A stretch of DNA of 64,000 nucleotides from positions 62,001 through 126,000 of the forward strand of contig DAPW01000022.1 of the NCBI GenBank assembly GCA_002502245.1, in the 5' to 3' direction. The position numbers and the translations under genes are program-made. The stretch is from Methanoregula sp. UBA154 (GTDB lineage: Archaea; Halobacteriota; Methanomicrobia; Methanomicrobiales; Methanospirillaceae). Shown here one piece after another: positions 10,272 to 19,019 of the stretch. Numbering within the stretch: position 1 is the first letter of the stretch; each line of letters starts with the position of its first letter. Below the pieces are notes generated by a model. It did no database searches. It saw only the letters and a program-made list of their open reading frames with translations, and was not told the origin of the DNA.

Positions 10272-10721
10272 ATGAAGAAGAGGAAGGCATGGTCGGCACT
10301 TCCCGGGTCAACACCCGCAGAAAAACTGCAGGTGCTCGGCGTGAAGGAACAGGCCCGGGTGGACATCCGCCGGCTCGACGAGATCTCCCGCAGGTACGGT
10401 ATCACGATCTATCTGTTTTTCGAAGAAGACCTTGCCCGCAACCGTCCTCTCATGACCATTCTTCAGGAATTTGAGCATATCCCGGTCTTTGAACGACCAT
10501 ATATCAGCGTGCCGGATTTCCTCCGGTTCACGCGGGAGAATGACCCGTCCTTTGAACAGACCCTGCAGGAGTTCCCGCTGAACATCGAGATCGTTTCTGC
10601 GTGCACCCTCCCGGCAGGAACCGACGGTGACGATCTGCCGGTGGTCACCGGGCTGATGCCGTTCCTGGACGAGCTGGACGTGGACGCCCCGCCGCCGGAA
10701 CCGGACACTGGCGCTGTCTGA
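10272..10721 (+). CDS. Hypothetical protein
   Basis: A 149-residue soluble protein from the ATG at 10272; the frame extends to a GTG at 10221. The product is mixed alpha/beta, with VDIRRLDEISRRYGITIYLF early and a Pro/Asp-rich tail. No family is recognised. Codon use fits the genome. A TATA-like TTTAATACTT near 10188 would give a leader of about 50 bases to the ATG, or almost none to the GTG. Confidence 0.65.
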   Translation: MKKRKAWSALPGSTPAEKLQVLGVKEQARVDIRRLDEISRRYGITIYLFFEEDLARNRPLMTILQEFEHIPVFERPYISVPDFLRFTRENDPSFEQTLQEFPLNIEIVSACTLPAGTDGDDLPVVTGLMPFLDELDVDAPPPEPDTGAV

Positions 10722-10803
10722 TATACTGCCGAGGAGATAAATACATTTATTATACCTGTTGCAGATTGGCTTCTATCCGGAATCATCCCGGGCGTGGTGT
10801 ACT

Positions 10804-13044
10804 ATGCCAGGAAAACACTTGTGTGGATACTGCCGGTCGATGGTACTGGCAGTACTGTTCCTTTTTTTCTTCTGCAGTGCCGTTGCGGTTGCAGCAGACT
10901 GCACGTCAGGCTGCAGCTGCATGCTGCCGGCGGACGCAAAAGCAAAGGGATATGATCCCTGCGGCGGACAACTCTCCGTCTGCGGGTATGACCGGTACCA
11001 GAATCCCCTGTATTGTTACAAAACCGGACTGAGCATGACCCTCCGGACACTGGCGCCGCTCTCGGTGGTTACTGCTTCTGCAACTCCGACACCCGCAGGC
11101 ACCTGTCCTGCGGGTTGTTCGTGCATGATGGAAGCTGATGCAAAGGCGAAGTTCGGGATCTATTCCCGGTGCTCAGAGACACCCTGTTATACCGTGGTGA
11201 CCGGTTCGGCAACGGTAAATGCCTACTGTTTCCGGCAGGGAACAACCACGACGACGCAGGTTCCGTCCTGCCCCGGGGGATGCAGCTGCATCAGTGAGGC
11301 GACTGCGAAGGCCCGCGGCGGCAGCTGGTCACGGTGCTCATCAGACATATGCGGCTATGAACAGAGCACGGCGACGCTTTCTGCGGTCGTAAACGTGCCG
11401 AAATACTGCATGAAGCAGGAGAGCACGATATCACCGCCCTGTCCGCAGGGATGCACCTGTTTAAGCGATATGGATGCGAAGGCACGGTATGGGGATTATA
11501 CCCGGTGCTCAGCCGGTGTCTGCGGTTACGAGCTGAGCGCAGCAACGAATGCCCTTGCGGCAACCCAGGTGCCAAAATACTGTGTTAAACAGGCAACGAC
11601 AACGCCGGTCTGTCCTGAAGGGTGTACCTGCCTGACCGATGCGAATGCGAAGGAGCGGTATGGGACCTTTACCCGGTGCCAGGCGGATCCATGCGGCTAT
11701 GAGACGAGCACGCTCACCACCGCGGCATCCCAGGTACCGAAATACTGCTCAAAACAGGGATCGGGTCCGGTCTGCCCGGACGGCTGTGCCTGTATCTCCG
11801 ATGATGATGCAAAGCTCAAAGGCCTCACGGATCGGTGCGACAACAGCCAGACGCCCTGTGGATACCGGAGCGTAGCTGCGACTGCAACTACCGCGGCTGT
11901 GCGGATACCCCTCTTCTGCTACAAGACGAGCATCACGACCGTAACCACGGCCGCGGTCTGCCCGCAGGGATGCTACTGCCTCCAGGAAGCGGAGGCCACG
12001 CTGAAATTCGGCTCCAATAACTATACCCGGTGCTCCGCTGACATCTGCGGCTCTGATCCGTCTGCCACCACGGCAAACGGCATCCCGAGGTATTGTTTCA
12101 AGCCTGTGGGGGCTGTCGCTGCAACCGTCCCCGTCTGCCCGCAGGGATGTGCCTGTACCACGAACGGGACGGCAGTAGAGAAGGACCTGACGTTCTGTGG
12201 AGGGAAATTGACCTCCTGTGGCTCTGATAACAACAAACAGCCCCTGTACTGTTTCGAAGAGGTTCCCGCCCCGGCCTGTGTCTATGATTACCAGAAGAAC
12301 GTCTGTTCCGGCACCTGCGGCCAGGGATACACCTGCGGGCTGTCAGCCTCCAGGACGGATGCCAGCGGCACGGTTGTCTATGCGGCTTGCGGCTGCACGG
12401 GACAGCCTGCGACACCCTGCACCTACGATGCGCAGAAGAACGCATGCACCGGCACCTGCAGGACCGGTGCTGCATGTTCCGTTATCGGCAAGAACGTTGA
12501 TGAAAAGACGGGGGCAACAACGCTCGTGTGCGGCTGCCCGCAGCAGACCACCTGCTCCTATGATTACGACAAGGATGCCTGTGTCGGGACCTGCACGGTA
12601 ACCGGAGAGAACTGCCAGCTCAACACGATCTATCGCGACCCGGAGAGCGGCAAGGTTACCTACGGCGAGTGCCACTGCAAGGGAGGCGACGTCACCCGGA
12701 CCTGCACCTGCGATGCGAACACCGGCTCCTGCACGGGGACCTGTGGTGACAATACAGCCTGCACCATGACAGAAAAGGTAACAGATAATGCCGGGAAGAT
12801 CGTCTGTTCCACCTGCGAGTGCCGGGACACCTGCGTCCTGACCGCGGACAACGAATGCACCGGGACATGCCTGATCGGGGCGCCCTGTGCACGGTTCGTG
12901 ACAAAGGACGACAGCGGGCAGGAGAAGGTGAGCTGCGGCTGCGGTGGTTCACCGACGGTGACACCTGCCGTTGCAGTGACCCGCCAGCCGGGAATTCTCG
13001 AGGTGATCGGGAGTTTCTTCAGCCGACTCTTCGGCGGGAAGTGA
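10804..13044 (+). CDS. Secreted cysteine-rich repeat protein
   Basis: A 746-residue exported protein with a signal peptide (residues 1-30, hydrophobic core LAVLFLFFFCSAVAVA). Eight units of about 45-52 residues follow, each with the pattern CPxGCxC, then DAKA, TRCS, CGY and a closing PKYC. Then come five units of about 42 residues of a second kind: YDxxKNxC, GTC, C, and CxC. Each unit carries about six cysteines, so the mature protein should be a chain of disulfide-linked knots. The C-terminus is a Thr/Val linker and a short amphipathic end, FFSRLFGG. The function is unknown; a surface or sheath protein is a guess. A TATA-like TTTATTATA lies near 10747 and GGTG precedes the ATG. Confidence 0.85.
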   Translation: MPGKHLCGYCRSMVLAVLFLFFFCSAVAVAADCTSGCSCMLPADAKAKGYDPCGGQLSVCGYDRYQNPLYCYKTGLSMTLRTLAPLSVVTASATPTPAGTCPAGCSCMMEADAKAKFGIYSRCSETPCYTVVTGSATVNAYCFRQGTTTTTQVPSCPGGCSCISEATAKARGGSWSRCSSDICGYEQSTATLSAVVNVPKYCMKQESTISPPCPQGCTCLSDMDAKARYGDYTRCSAGVCGYELSAATNALAATQVPKYCVKQATTTPVCPEGCTCLTDANAKERYGTFTRCQADPCGYETSTLTTAASQVPKYCSKQGSGPVCPDGCACISDDDAKLKGLTDRCDNSQTPCGYRSVAATATTAAVRIPLFCYKTSITTVTTAAVCPQGCYCLQEAEATLKFGSNNYTRCSADICGSDPSATTANGIPRYCFKPVGAVAATVPVCPQGCACTTNGTAVEKDLTFCGGKLTSCGSDNNKQPLYCFEEVPAPACVYDYQKNVCSGTCGQGYTCGLSASRTDASGTVVYAACGCTGQPATPCTYDAQKNACTGTCRTGAACSVIGKNVDEKTGATTLVCGCPQQTTCSYDYDKDACVGTCTVTGENCQLNTIYRDPESGKVTYGECHCKGGDVTRTCTCDANTGSCTGTCGDNTACTMTEKVTDNAGKIVCSTCECRDTCVLTADNECTGTCLIGAPCARFVTKDDSGQEKVSCGCGGSPTVTPAVAVTRQPGILEVIGSFFSRLFGGK

Positions 13045-13161
13045 TCCCACCCCGTCGCGGTGCGTGCTAAATAACCGCAATCTCTTTTTCATTTAGTCCC
13101 CCGATCTTATCCGGAGATCACGATCTGCCCGCCGTATCATGGGGACGGGCAGACTGCTGTC

Positions 13162-13518
13162 ATGACAAAACGCAGAAGGACCTATATCTGGCAGTTTACC
13201 ATCGGGTTTGGCTTCCTGTCAGGACTCTGGACCGCGATCGGCATCGATCCCGAAGAGGTGATCCTCAACCTCCTCGGCACGGTGACCGGGCAGATCTGGC
13301 CGGATCCCGCGGTCGGGCAGTTCTTCATCCTCCTGCCCGCCATCATTCTCATCATCTCGGTCCGGGATGCGTACAAAAAGGGCCATATCCCTGGTCTGGC
13401 CTCTGTACTTATTGCGTACATTGCCGGTCTGGCCATCCTTGTTGCGCTCTGGACCTCCCTTATCCTCCTTCTCGCGGCAATTGTGACCGGCTATCTTGCA
13501 ACCGGCCGTCGGTGGTAA
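13162..13518 (+). CDS. Small membrane protein
   Basis: A 118-residue protein with about four hydrophobic segments (near residues 9-26, 49-65, 75-95 and 97-112) and a basic N-terminus TKRRR. No family is recognised. Codon use is typical of the genome. The protein ends in GRRW, so both termini are basic and probably cytoplasmic. Confidence 0.75.
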   Translation: MTKRRRTYIWQFTIGFGFLSGLWTAIGIDPEEVILNLLGTVTGQIWPDPAVGQFFILLPAIILIISVRDAYKKGHIPGLASVLIAYIAGLAILVALWTSLILLLAAIVTGYLATGRRW

Positions 13519-13622
13519 GATGGAGGCCGGACCCGCTTTCACGCCAGAGGCCGGTCCCACTGGAACACCGGTGGAAACGGGGCGTAACACTATAAATTTC
13601 AGAACCGCGTAATAGCTAGGAC

Positions 13623-14366
13623 ATGAGTCTGTTTCCGAAGAAGAATCTGATCTGGGTCTTTGACTCGGTGGTCCCGAGCAGATACGTTCACAAATGCCGC
13701 AGGTTCTTTTTCTTTGATCCCTTTTATGGCAATGATCTCGCGACACGGGGCAGGCTCTCCCACTACGGGAGCGACGAGCGCAAGGCATTTGCAAAGGATT
13801 TAAAAAAGATCCGCTCCGAGACCGAGCTCCTGATCGAGGACATCGAGGCCTACCACATCTACATGGCAGTCAAGAGGACGCAGAAGGTGCCGGGGGATAT
13901 TGCTGAAGTCGGGGTCTACAAGGGTGGTTCGGCCAAGATCATCTGCTCGGTCAAAGGGGACAAGCACCTCCACCTTTTCGATACGTTCGAGGGCCTCCCG
14001 CAGGTGGACGAGATCGACATGGTCTGGCCTTTTTATGAGGGGAAGTTTGCAGCATCCTATGATCACGTCCGGGATTACCTGAAACATGACCGGAATGTCA
14101 GTTTCTACAAGGGAGTCTTTCCGGATACCTCCGGGCCGGTGCAGGACACGACCTTCTCCCTCGTCAACCTTGACGTGGACTGCTATGAGAGCACGAAGCA
14201 GTGCCTCGACTTCTTCTACTCCCGCATGAGTCCCGGGGGGATCATCCTCTCCCACGACTACATGACAGCACCGGGCGTCAAGAAGGCGTTCGATGACTTC
14301 TTCGAGTGCAGGGCAGAACCGGTGCTGGAGACGGCAGGATCCCAGTGCCTTGTCGTGAAGGTCTGA
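13623..14366 (+). CDS. TylF/MycF-family methyltransferase
   Basis: A 247-residue SAM-dependent methyltransferase. The SAM loop is GDIAEVGVYKGGSA near residue 90. LFDTFEGLP near 118, NLDVDCYEST near 180 and GGIILSHDY near 207 are the family landmarks, including the metal-binding Asp residues. The family O-methylates sugars and polyketides; with no adjacent sugar genes the acceptor is unknown, though cell-surface glycan is plausible. A TATA-like ACTATAAATTT lies about 30 bases upstream, giving a short leader. A remnant of a second copy follows downstream. Confidence 0.88.
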   Translation: MSLFPKKNLIWVFDSVVPSRYVHKCRRFFFFDPFYGNDLATRGRLSHYGSDERKAFAKDLKKIRSETELLIEDIEAYHIYMAVKRTQKVPGDIAEVGVYKGGSAKIICSVKGDKHLHLFDTFEGLPQVDEIDMVWPFYEGKFAASYDHVRDYLKHDRNVSFYKGVFPDTSGPVQDTTFSLVNLDVDCYESTKQCLDFFYSRMSPGGIILSHDYMTAPGVKKAFDDFFECRAEPVLETAGSQCLVVKV

Positions 14367-14519
14367 TCCAGGCATCTTCCGGAAAATGATTCTTTTTAAT
14401 TATCTTATCGGATACTTCCGCTGAATGGGATTTTATCCTCCCCGGGTGCATCTGCAGACACGCATGCCAGCTGATTCCGGATATGCCTCCAGGTACGGGG
14501 GATCAAACCCGCGAGGGCG

Positions 14520-14576
14520 GAGAACCGGATATGGCAGGAGCGCCAACAGGGATCGCAGTGCCTTATCGTGAAAGTA
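14520..14576 (+). pseudogene. Remnant of a second TylF-type gene (3' end)
   Basis: The stretch near 14549-14576 repeats the last codons of the upstream methyltransferase: GSQCLIVKV here against GSQCLVVKV there. The DNA matches at about 21 of 24 bases. Upstream of this the similarity is lost within a few codons. The simplest reading is a decayed tandem duplicate. It lies 30 bases before an insertion sequence, but the target duplication shows that the IS did not itself create the truncation. Confidence 0.6.
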
Positions 14577-14605
14577 ATAACCAGGATACCCAAAAAATAT
14601 CTTTT

Positions 14606-15500
14606 GGTAATTATCAAAGATCAGCCCCTAAAATGATATGAATCAGGTCGACAAATAACACTTTTTCTCTGTTGTTGTATCTCCACTCCATTTCTTTGAT
14701 GTAATAGAGGAACTTTTCTTTAGAGATACCATGATGTTTCATCAGACGTTCTTTGGCGAAGGCCCAGAATCCTTCAATACCGTTAATGTAGACTTTACCC
14801 TGTTTGAACTTGTATTGGTGATCGATATTGAGGTGGCGATAACCGCAGAACATGAGAGAATCATAACCGCACCATTTGTCAGTATAGACAATTGATCCTC
14901 TTCTGACTTTCTTGACAGTTTCATTCATCAGGGATTCTGCTTTTACATTCGTAAGAATGCTGACTGAAACCTTTCCCCCTCGTTCCAGGATCCCAAATAC
15001 AATTGTCTTGTGACCGGCCCCCCGGCCTCGTTTTCCTTTTCGTCTTCCTCCGAAATATGATTCATCTGCTTCAATTTCCCCTTTGAGAAGAATATCATTC
15101 TTTGCGAGATGGCAGGCAATGGATCTTCGGAATAAATCGAATGCTTTGAGTGTTGTTGGGTAACTGAGGTCCAGTTGAGTACTTGCTTTTCTGGCACTGA
15201 TTTCCAGCTCGAACAATTTTACGAGAAGAAGAAAAGAAATAACAGATATCTTCAGACCTGATATCGGTGTTCCAGAAAAGGGATGATAATCTCTTCGACA
15301 GTTTTTACACCGAAGCCGCTTCTCGTTCATCAGGTAATAATCAGAGCAATCGCACGCCGGGCAATGTACCCCTCTTTTTTCCTGTATCTCGTTGAAGAGA
15401 TACTCAAATGCTCGTCGTTCCGTCTTGCACGTTTTTATTAGTTCCGGAAGATCCATCTGCCCCACCTTTTATTTGTGGGGGCTGATATTTTACAATCACC
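14606..15500 (-). mobile_element. Intact IS1595-family insertion sequence
   Basis: An 895-base element. The terminal inverted repeats are 23 bases, at 14606-14628 and 15478-15500, matching at 19 of 23; both begin GGT and end ATCAGCCCC. They are flanked by a perfect 8-base direct repeat TATCTTTT (14598-14605 and 15501-15508), the target duplication size typical of this family. It carries one uninterrupted transposase gene. Its AT-rich composition contrasts with the host. It landed in the T-rich 3' region just downstream of the 59-residue membrane protein gene. Confidence 0.92.
14614..15465 (-). CDS. IS1595-family transposase (ISXO2-like)
   Basis: A 283-residue DDE transposase. An N-terminal zinc ribbon has CPACDC near residue 36 and CKNC near 53. 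The catalytic domain shows ADESYFGG near 133, the second Asp in YTDKW near 195 and the Glu in NGIEGFWAF near 229. No frameshift or stop is seen, so it may be active. The final codons and the stop lie inside the left terminal repeat. The codon usage is AT-rich and unlike the neighbours, consistent with transfer. Confidence 0.95.
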   Translation of the reverse strand: MGQMDLPELIKTCKTERRAFEYLFNEIQEKRGVHCPACDCSDYYLMNEKRLRCKNCRRDYHPFSGTPISGLKISVISFLLLVKLFELEISARKASTQLDLSYPTTLKAFDLFRRSIACHLAKNDILLKGEIEADESYFGGRRKGKRGRGAGHKTIVFGILERGGKVSVSILTNVKAESLMNETVKKVRRGSIVYTDKWCGYDSLMFCGYRHLNIDHQYKFKQGKVYINGIEGFWAFAKERLMKHHGISKEKFLYYIKEMEWRYNNREKVLFVDLIHIILGADL

Positions 15501-15509
15501 TATCTTTTT

Positions 15510-15689
15510 TTAATCCCCGAAAATCAGGGCACTGAAGATTACGAGCAGAATGCCGATGAAAAGGATCGCAATGCCGGCCAGTCCTTTGACGGCGAGGATG
15601 ACCTCAGGAAGGAATATCCAGATCGCGTACCCGCCAAGGGCACAGCAAATGAGCCCGATGATCAGGAGAACAAGTCCTGTCTTATCCAT
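15510..15689 (-). CDS. Small two-helix membrane protein (59 residues)
   Basis: A short gene starting MDKTGLVLLIIGLICCALGG and ending SALIFGD. It has two hydrophobic helices (about residues 5-27 and 33-56) with a short loop, WIFLPEV, between them. The ATG at 15687-15689 has a strong GGAGGT ribosome site 6 bases upstream, and codons suit the host. The stop lies one base beyond the IS target duplication, so the IS sits directly behind it without damaging it. No family is assigned. Confidence 0.75.
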   Translation of the reverse strand: MDKTGLVLLIIGLICCALGGYAIWIFLPEVILAVKGLAGIAILFIGILLVIFSALIFGD

Positions 15690-15756
15690 AAAAGTACCTC
15701 CGCTCTGTTTTATGATCTGCTCATATAAGCGTATTGCGCAGCAGCCCTGCGTGGTT

Positions 15757-16920
15757 TTACCTGTCCAGATGCCGGTGCAGGGATTTCCACGGGTAGGGAA
15801 GGAGGGCCATCAGAATGACGGCGGCGGCGAGCGGGAGGGGAATGGTGCCGATAGCAGCAGCGAGCGAATAGTGGTCCGCGATCATGCCGTTCACCGCTAC
15901 GCCAAGACCCCCGAAACCGATGGCAAACCCGAGCATGATGCCGGAGGCGAGCCCCACGTTCCGGGGCAGGAGCTCATGCCCCATTGCCACGGCAACCGAG
16001 AACGTTGCCCAGAGACAGAACCCGAAGCAGAGCAGGCTGGCGATGGCGAGAATGCCCGATGTGACGATGAAGAGGCAGAAGAACGGGATAGCGCCCGCAA
16101 GGGTGAAGACCATGAACTCTTTCCTGCCGAACCGGTCAGAGATGCGCCCGCCGGCAACCTGCCCGGCAACACCGGTAAGGAGCATCAGCGTCATGATCAT
16201 GCTGGCAGTCATGAGATCATATCCCTGCGTCACGAGATACATCGGCAGGTAGGTGATTGCAGCAAAGACCGCCCATGCCCGGAGGATGGAGGCGACCATC
16301 AGGATAACGAACGGCCATCTGGACGGTACATCACCAGTAATCGCTTCCGGGACTGCGTGAGCTTCTTTTGCTGCCGCGATCCCGCCCGGCAGGAGAATTT
16401 TAAGGACAAAGACCATGATTATCGCCGGTATGATGAGAAAGAGGAGCCCCGGGAGTCCGAGCCACCAGACCAGTGCGCCGGCCAGGAGCGGCCCGATCGC
16501 ATACCCGATGTTACCGCCAACCACGAAGTACGAGGTGATCTGTCCCCGGTTCGCGCTCGTGCAGACCCGGCTGACGAGGCTGAGTGCCGTCGGGTGGAAG
16601 CATGCATGGCCGAGGGCGGCAAGGATGGCAAAGGCCATGATCATGGAATAGTCCCGGGCAATCCCCATGAGGGCGACGAAGATGGCGCTGATGAAGAGGC
16701 TGACGCTCACACTGATGGTGAGCCCCCTCGTGTCCGAGAGCCAGCCGATAACCGGCTGGGTAAACGACGAAGTGATGTTATACGCGGTCACGAGAAGTCC
16801 CGCGGCAAGATAGGAGTACCCGTTCTGGGCTATCAGAAGCGGCAGGATGGCAGGGAGCACCGGCATGTAGATGTCGGTGATCATGTGGGCAGCGGCAAGA
16901 CCGGTGATGGTCTTTTTCAC
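15757..16920 (-). CDS. MFS transporter, fosmidomycin-resistance (Fsr) type
   Basis: A 387-residue major-facilitator protein with about 12 transmembrane helices. The first helix HMITDIYMPVLPAILPLL and the loop motif GWLSDTRG near residue 59, repeated as GRISDRFGRKE near 259, are typical of the Fsr branch of drug:proton antiporters. The substrate is unknown. It is the last gene of a six-gene minus-strand run and overlaps the methyltransferase gene by 4 bases, so it is probably translationally coupled. Confidence 0.9.
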   Translation of the reverse strand: MKKTITGLAAAHMITDIYMPVLPAILPLLIAQNGYSYLAAGLLVTAYNITSSFTQPVIGWLSDTRGLTISVSVSLFISAIFVALMGIARDYSMIMAFAILAALGHACFHPTALSLVSRVCTSANRGQITSYFVVGGNIGYAIGPLLAGALVWWLGLPGLLFLIIPAIIMVFVLKILLPGGIAAAKEAHAVPEAITGDVPSRWPFVILMVASILRAWAVFAAITYLPMYLVTQGYDLMTASMIMTLMLLTGVAGQVAGGRISDRFGRKEFMVFTLAGAIPFFCLFIVTSGILAIASLLCFGFCLWATFSVAVAMGHELLPRNVGLASGIMLGFAIGFGGLGVAVNGMIADHYSLAAAIGTIPLPLAAAVILMALLPYPWKSLHRHLDR

Positions 16921-17549
16921 GCTGGGGATTTCGGTGACAGCGTTCGTTTCAGTCGTAGTATTTCGACCTCGATAACCTGCACGTCCCGGGTATGGAAGGC
17001 AAAGGTCCGCTTGATCGGGAATGCCCCGCCGATCTTTTCGGTTATCTCGGCCCTCTGTGCCGTGTAGGCTTCTACAAATGGGATGGATCCCGCATTAAAG
17101 ATGCTGTAGGTAACCGGGGCAAGGGCGAGGGCGCAGTCAAGAAAGGGGCGGTCAGCATGGAGTTTCTGCGCCCCGAACGGCGGGTTCATGACCACGGTGT
17201 CAGATGCCCCGATCCGTTCCCGGCACCCGCATTCCTGCACGTCCGCGGCAAGAAACCTGACCTCTGTACCGAGGAGATTTGCATTCTCACGGGCAACGAC
17301 CAGCGCACCCTCGTCACTATCCACACCGGTGACCGATTCAGCCCCAATCAGGGCCGCCCCGATAGCGAGCACGCCGGTCCCGCACCCGAGATCGCAGACC
17401 CGCTTTCCTTCGATGTCCCCCTTCATCAGGGCGTGGTAGAGGAGCCGGGCGGCAAGCGGGGCCGGCGTCTGGTACTGTTCGAGCGCTGCCTGCGGGCGGG
17501 AGAAGCCGCGAAGGCGCTGGAGGGTCATCTCGAGCTGCTTCAGCTTCAT
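16917..17549 (-). CDS. METTL5-type RNA N6-adenine methyltransferase
   Basis: A 210-residue SAM methyltransferase. Motif I is DLGCGTGVLAIG near residue 53 and the catalytic motif is NPPFGAQ near 125, the N6-adenine type. The N-terminus EQYQTPAPLAARLLYHA matches METTL5, which in eukaryotes makes m6A in small-subunit rRNA; the archaeal target is presumably 16S rRNA. It overlaps the genes on both sides by 4 bases, within a translation-related part of the operon next to dph2. Confidence 0.87.
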   Translation of the reverse strand: MKLKQLEMTLQRLRGFSRPQAALEQYQTPAPLAARLLYHALMKGDIEGKRVCDLGCGTGVLAIGAALIGAESVTGVDSDEGALVVARENANLLGTEVRFLAADVQECGCRERIGASDTVVMNPPFGAQKLHADRPFLDCALALAPVTYSIFNAGSIPFVEAYTAQRAEITEKIGGAFPIKRTFAFHTRDVQVIEVEILRLKRTLSPKSPA

Positions 17550-18493
17550 GGGATCTCGTCGATCGCGTACTGGTCCCAGCTCCGGGTCCCGCAGAGGATC
17601 TCGAACTCCTGCGGGGAGAGAACGGGCACAGGGAACCGCACCTGGTCGTCATAGGCAAGGCGGGGGCAGGCAGTGTTCACATAACAGCCAAACCCGAGGT
17701 TGAGGAGCTCGTCCGGGCTCACGTCCTTCATCGTCACGATCACGGCAAGGGGCGAGAGGACGGCGAGCCGGCGGGCAAGGTTCATCCGGTGCTGGCCGCT
17801 CTTGGTGCTGACGATGATGCCGATGCTCTTTGCCCCCCTGGCTTTTTCGATGACAGCAAAGCGCCGGCGCAGGAGTGCGTCCCCGCTCACTTCCTGTACG
17901 GTCCCGGTCAGGGGATCAAGCGCCACCACCCGGGCACCGGTCGAGAGGGCAATCCCAATCGGGTGGAAGAGCCCGGTGCCGACAAAGAGGACCTGGCCTG
18001 CTCCGCTCTCTTTTGCTGTGGTAAAGCAACAACCAAGCACCTGTCCCCGGAGGGGCGTACGCCCGCTCCCGTCAGCGACCCGGGCATCGATGCCCCTCTC
18101 CTTCAGGAACGCTTCCATTGCCGGGATAAGGTGGACATGCTGGACGGTGGTGACAAGAGCGGTCGGTTCCCCTTTGAGGAGCGGGATGGCGTTCTCCAGC
18201 ACGGCAACATCGAAGCTGACTTTCCACGGCAGGAAGATGACCCGCTCCTGCTCATCGACCGGCGCGTGTCCGAAATGGACGAGCACGTCGGCAGATGCCA
18301 GGGTGTCGAGCGCAAGGTCACAGGCACCGTAACAGGCATCCCCGCTGATGACCACGTCGAACCCCGAGTCCCTGAGGAGGCTGGCACACAAGGCTGCCCG
18401 GCGTTTCAGCCCGGCAGGGAACTGGAGGGCGACTTTCTGTGCCCCGCGCTCCCGCAGCTGCCGGATAAGATCAGAGGTATCGTCTGACAACAT
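17546..18493 (-). CDS. dph2: Diphthamide synthase Dph2 (3-amino-3-carboxypropyl transferase)
   Basis: A 315-residue radical-SAM-like enzyme that transfers the aminocarboxypropyl group to the conserved histidine of elongation factor 2, the first diphthamide step. Three Cys sites for the 4Fe-4S cluster are visible in order: GDACYGAC, LGCCFTT and NTACPRLAYDD. Archaeal Dph2 works as a homodimer. The frame is open to 18580, but the ATG at 18493 gives the family-like start SDDTSDLIRQLRE. It overlaps hpt by 23 bases and the downstream methyltransferase gene by 4. Confidence 0.9.
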   Translation of the reverse strand: MLSDDTSDLIRQLRERGAQKVALQFPAGLKRRAALCASLLRDSGFDVVISGDACYGACDLALDTLASADVLVHFGHAPVDEQERVIFLPWKVSFDVAVLENAIPLLKGEPTALVTTVQHVHLIPAMEAFLKERGIDARVADGSGRTPLRGQVLGCCFTTAKESGAGQVLFVGTGLFHPIGIALSTGARVVALDPLTGTVQEVSGDALLRRRFAVIEKARGAKSIGIIVSTKSGQHRMNLARRLAVLSPLAVIVTMKDVSPDELLNLGFGCYVNTACPRLAYDDQVRFPVPVLSPQEFEILCGTRSWDQYAIDEIP

Positions 18494-19019
18494 GCACCCT
18501 GTCGTCCACCTCGATCTGCACGAGGGACTTGTACGGCCGGCCGATCTCGGGGCTGCCCCGCTGGATCGCGATACAGACATCCACCACTTCAGCGCCTGCG
18601 ATATCGAGTGCTTTCAAAAGCGCTCTCATCGTCCCGCCCGTGCTCACGACATCGTCGATGATAATGACGCGGTCGCCTTTGTACACGCCGTTTAAGTAGA
18701 GCTCGCCTTTCGAGTAGCCGGTTGTCTGGTGGACGGCAACCTCATGGGGGAGGTTGTATACCCGTTTGCGCATGACCGTCATCGGGATGTCGGTCATGGT
18801 CGAGAGCACGGCACCGATATGGAGGCCCATTGCCTCAACCACGACGATCTTGTCCACGTTGTTTAAGTCAAGCATCTTTACCATGCCGGCGCAGACATCG
18901 CGGAGCAGCGCGGGTTCGACCATCGGTACCCCGTCGGTGATCGGGTGGATGAAGTAGTTGTACTCGCCGCGTTTCACCATCGGGCAGGTTTCCAGGGATT
19001 TTACCAGTACGTCAAGCAT
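18471..19019 (-). CDS. hpt: Hypoxanthine/guanine phosphoribosyltransferase
   Basis: A 182-residue purine salvage enzyme of the archaeal HPRT kind. The PRPP loop is VIIIDDVVSTGGTM, and KRVYNLPHEVAVHQTTGYSKGELY is the methanogen-type hood region (it is given here only as a landmark near residues 87-110). It converts hypoxanthine or guanine with PRPP to the nucleotide. The ATG at 19019 gives the usual start LDVLVKSLETCP; an upstream ATG at 19031 is in frame. It overlaps mfnA by 8 bases. Confidence 0.88.
   Translation of the reverse strand: MLDVLVKSLETCPMVKRGEYNYFIHPITDGVPMVEPALLRDVCAGMVKMLDLNNVDKIVVVEAMGLHIGAVLSTMTDIPMTVMRKRVYNLPHEVAVHQTTGYSKGELYLNGVYKGDRVIIIDDVVSTGGTMRALLKALDIAGAEVVDVCIAIQRGSPEIGRPYKSLVQIEVDDRVHVVRRYL

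Noticed and set aside
15550..17067. Plus-strand frame of 505 codons opposite the MFS gene
   Set aside because: It is antisense to an obvious 12-helix transporter; the highly charged product matches no family.
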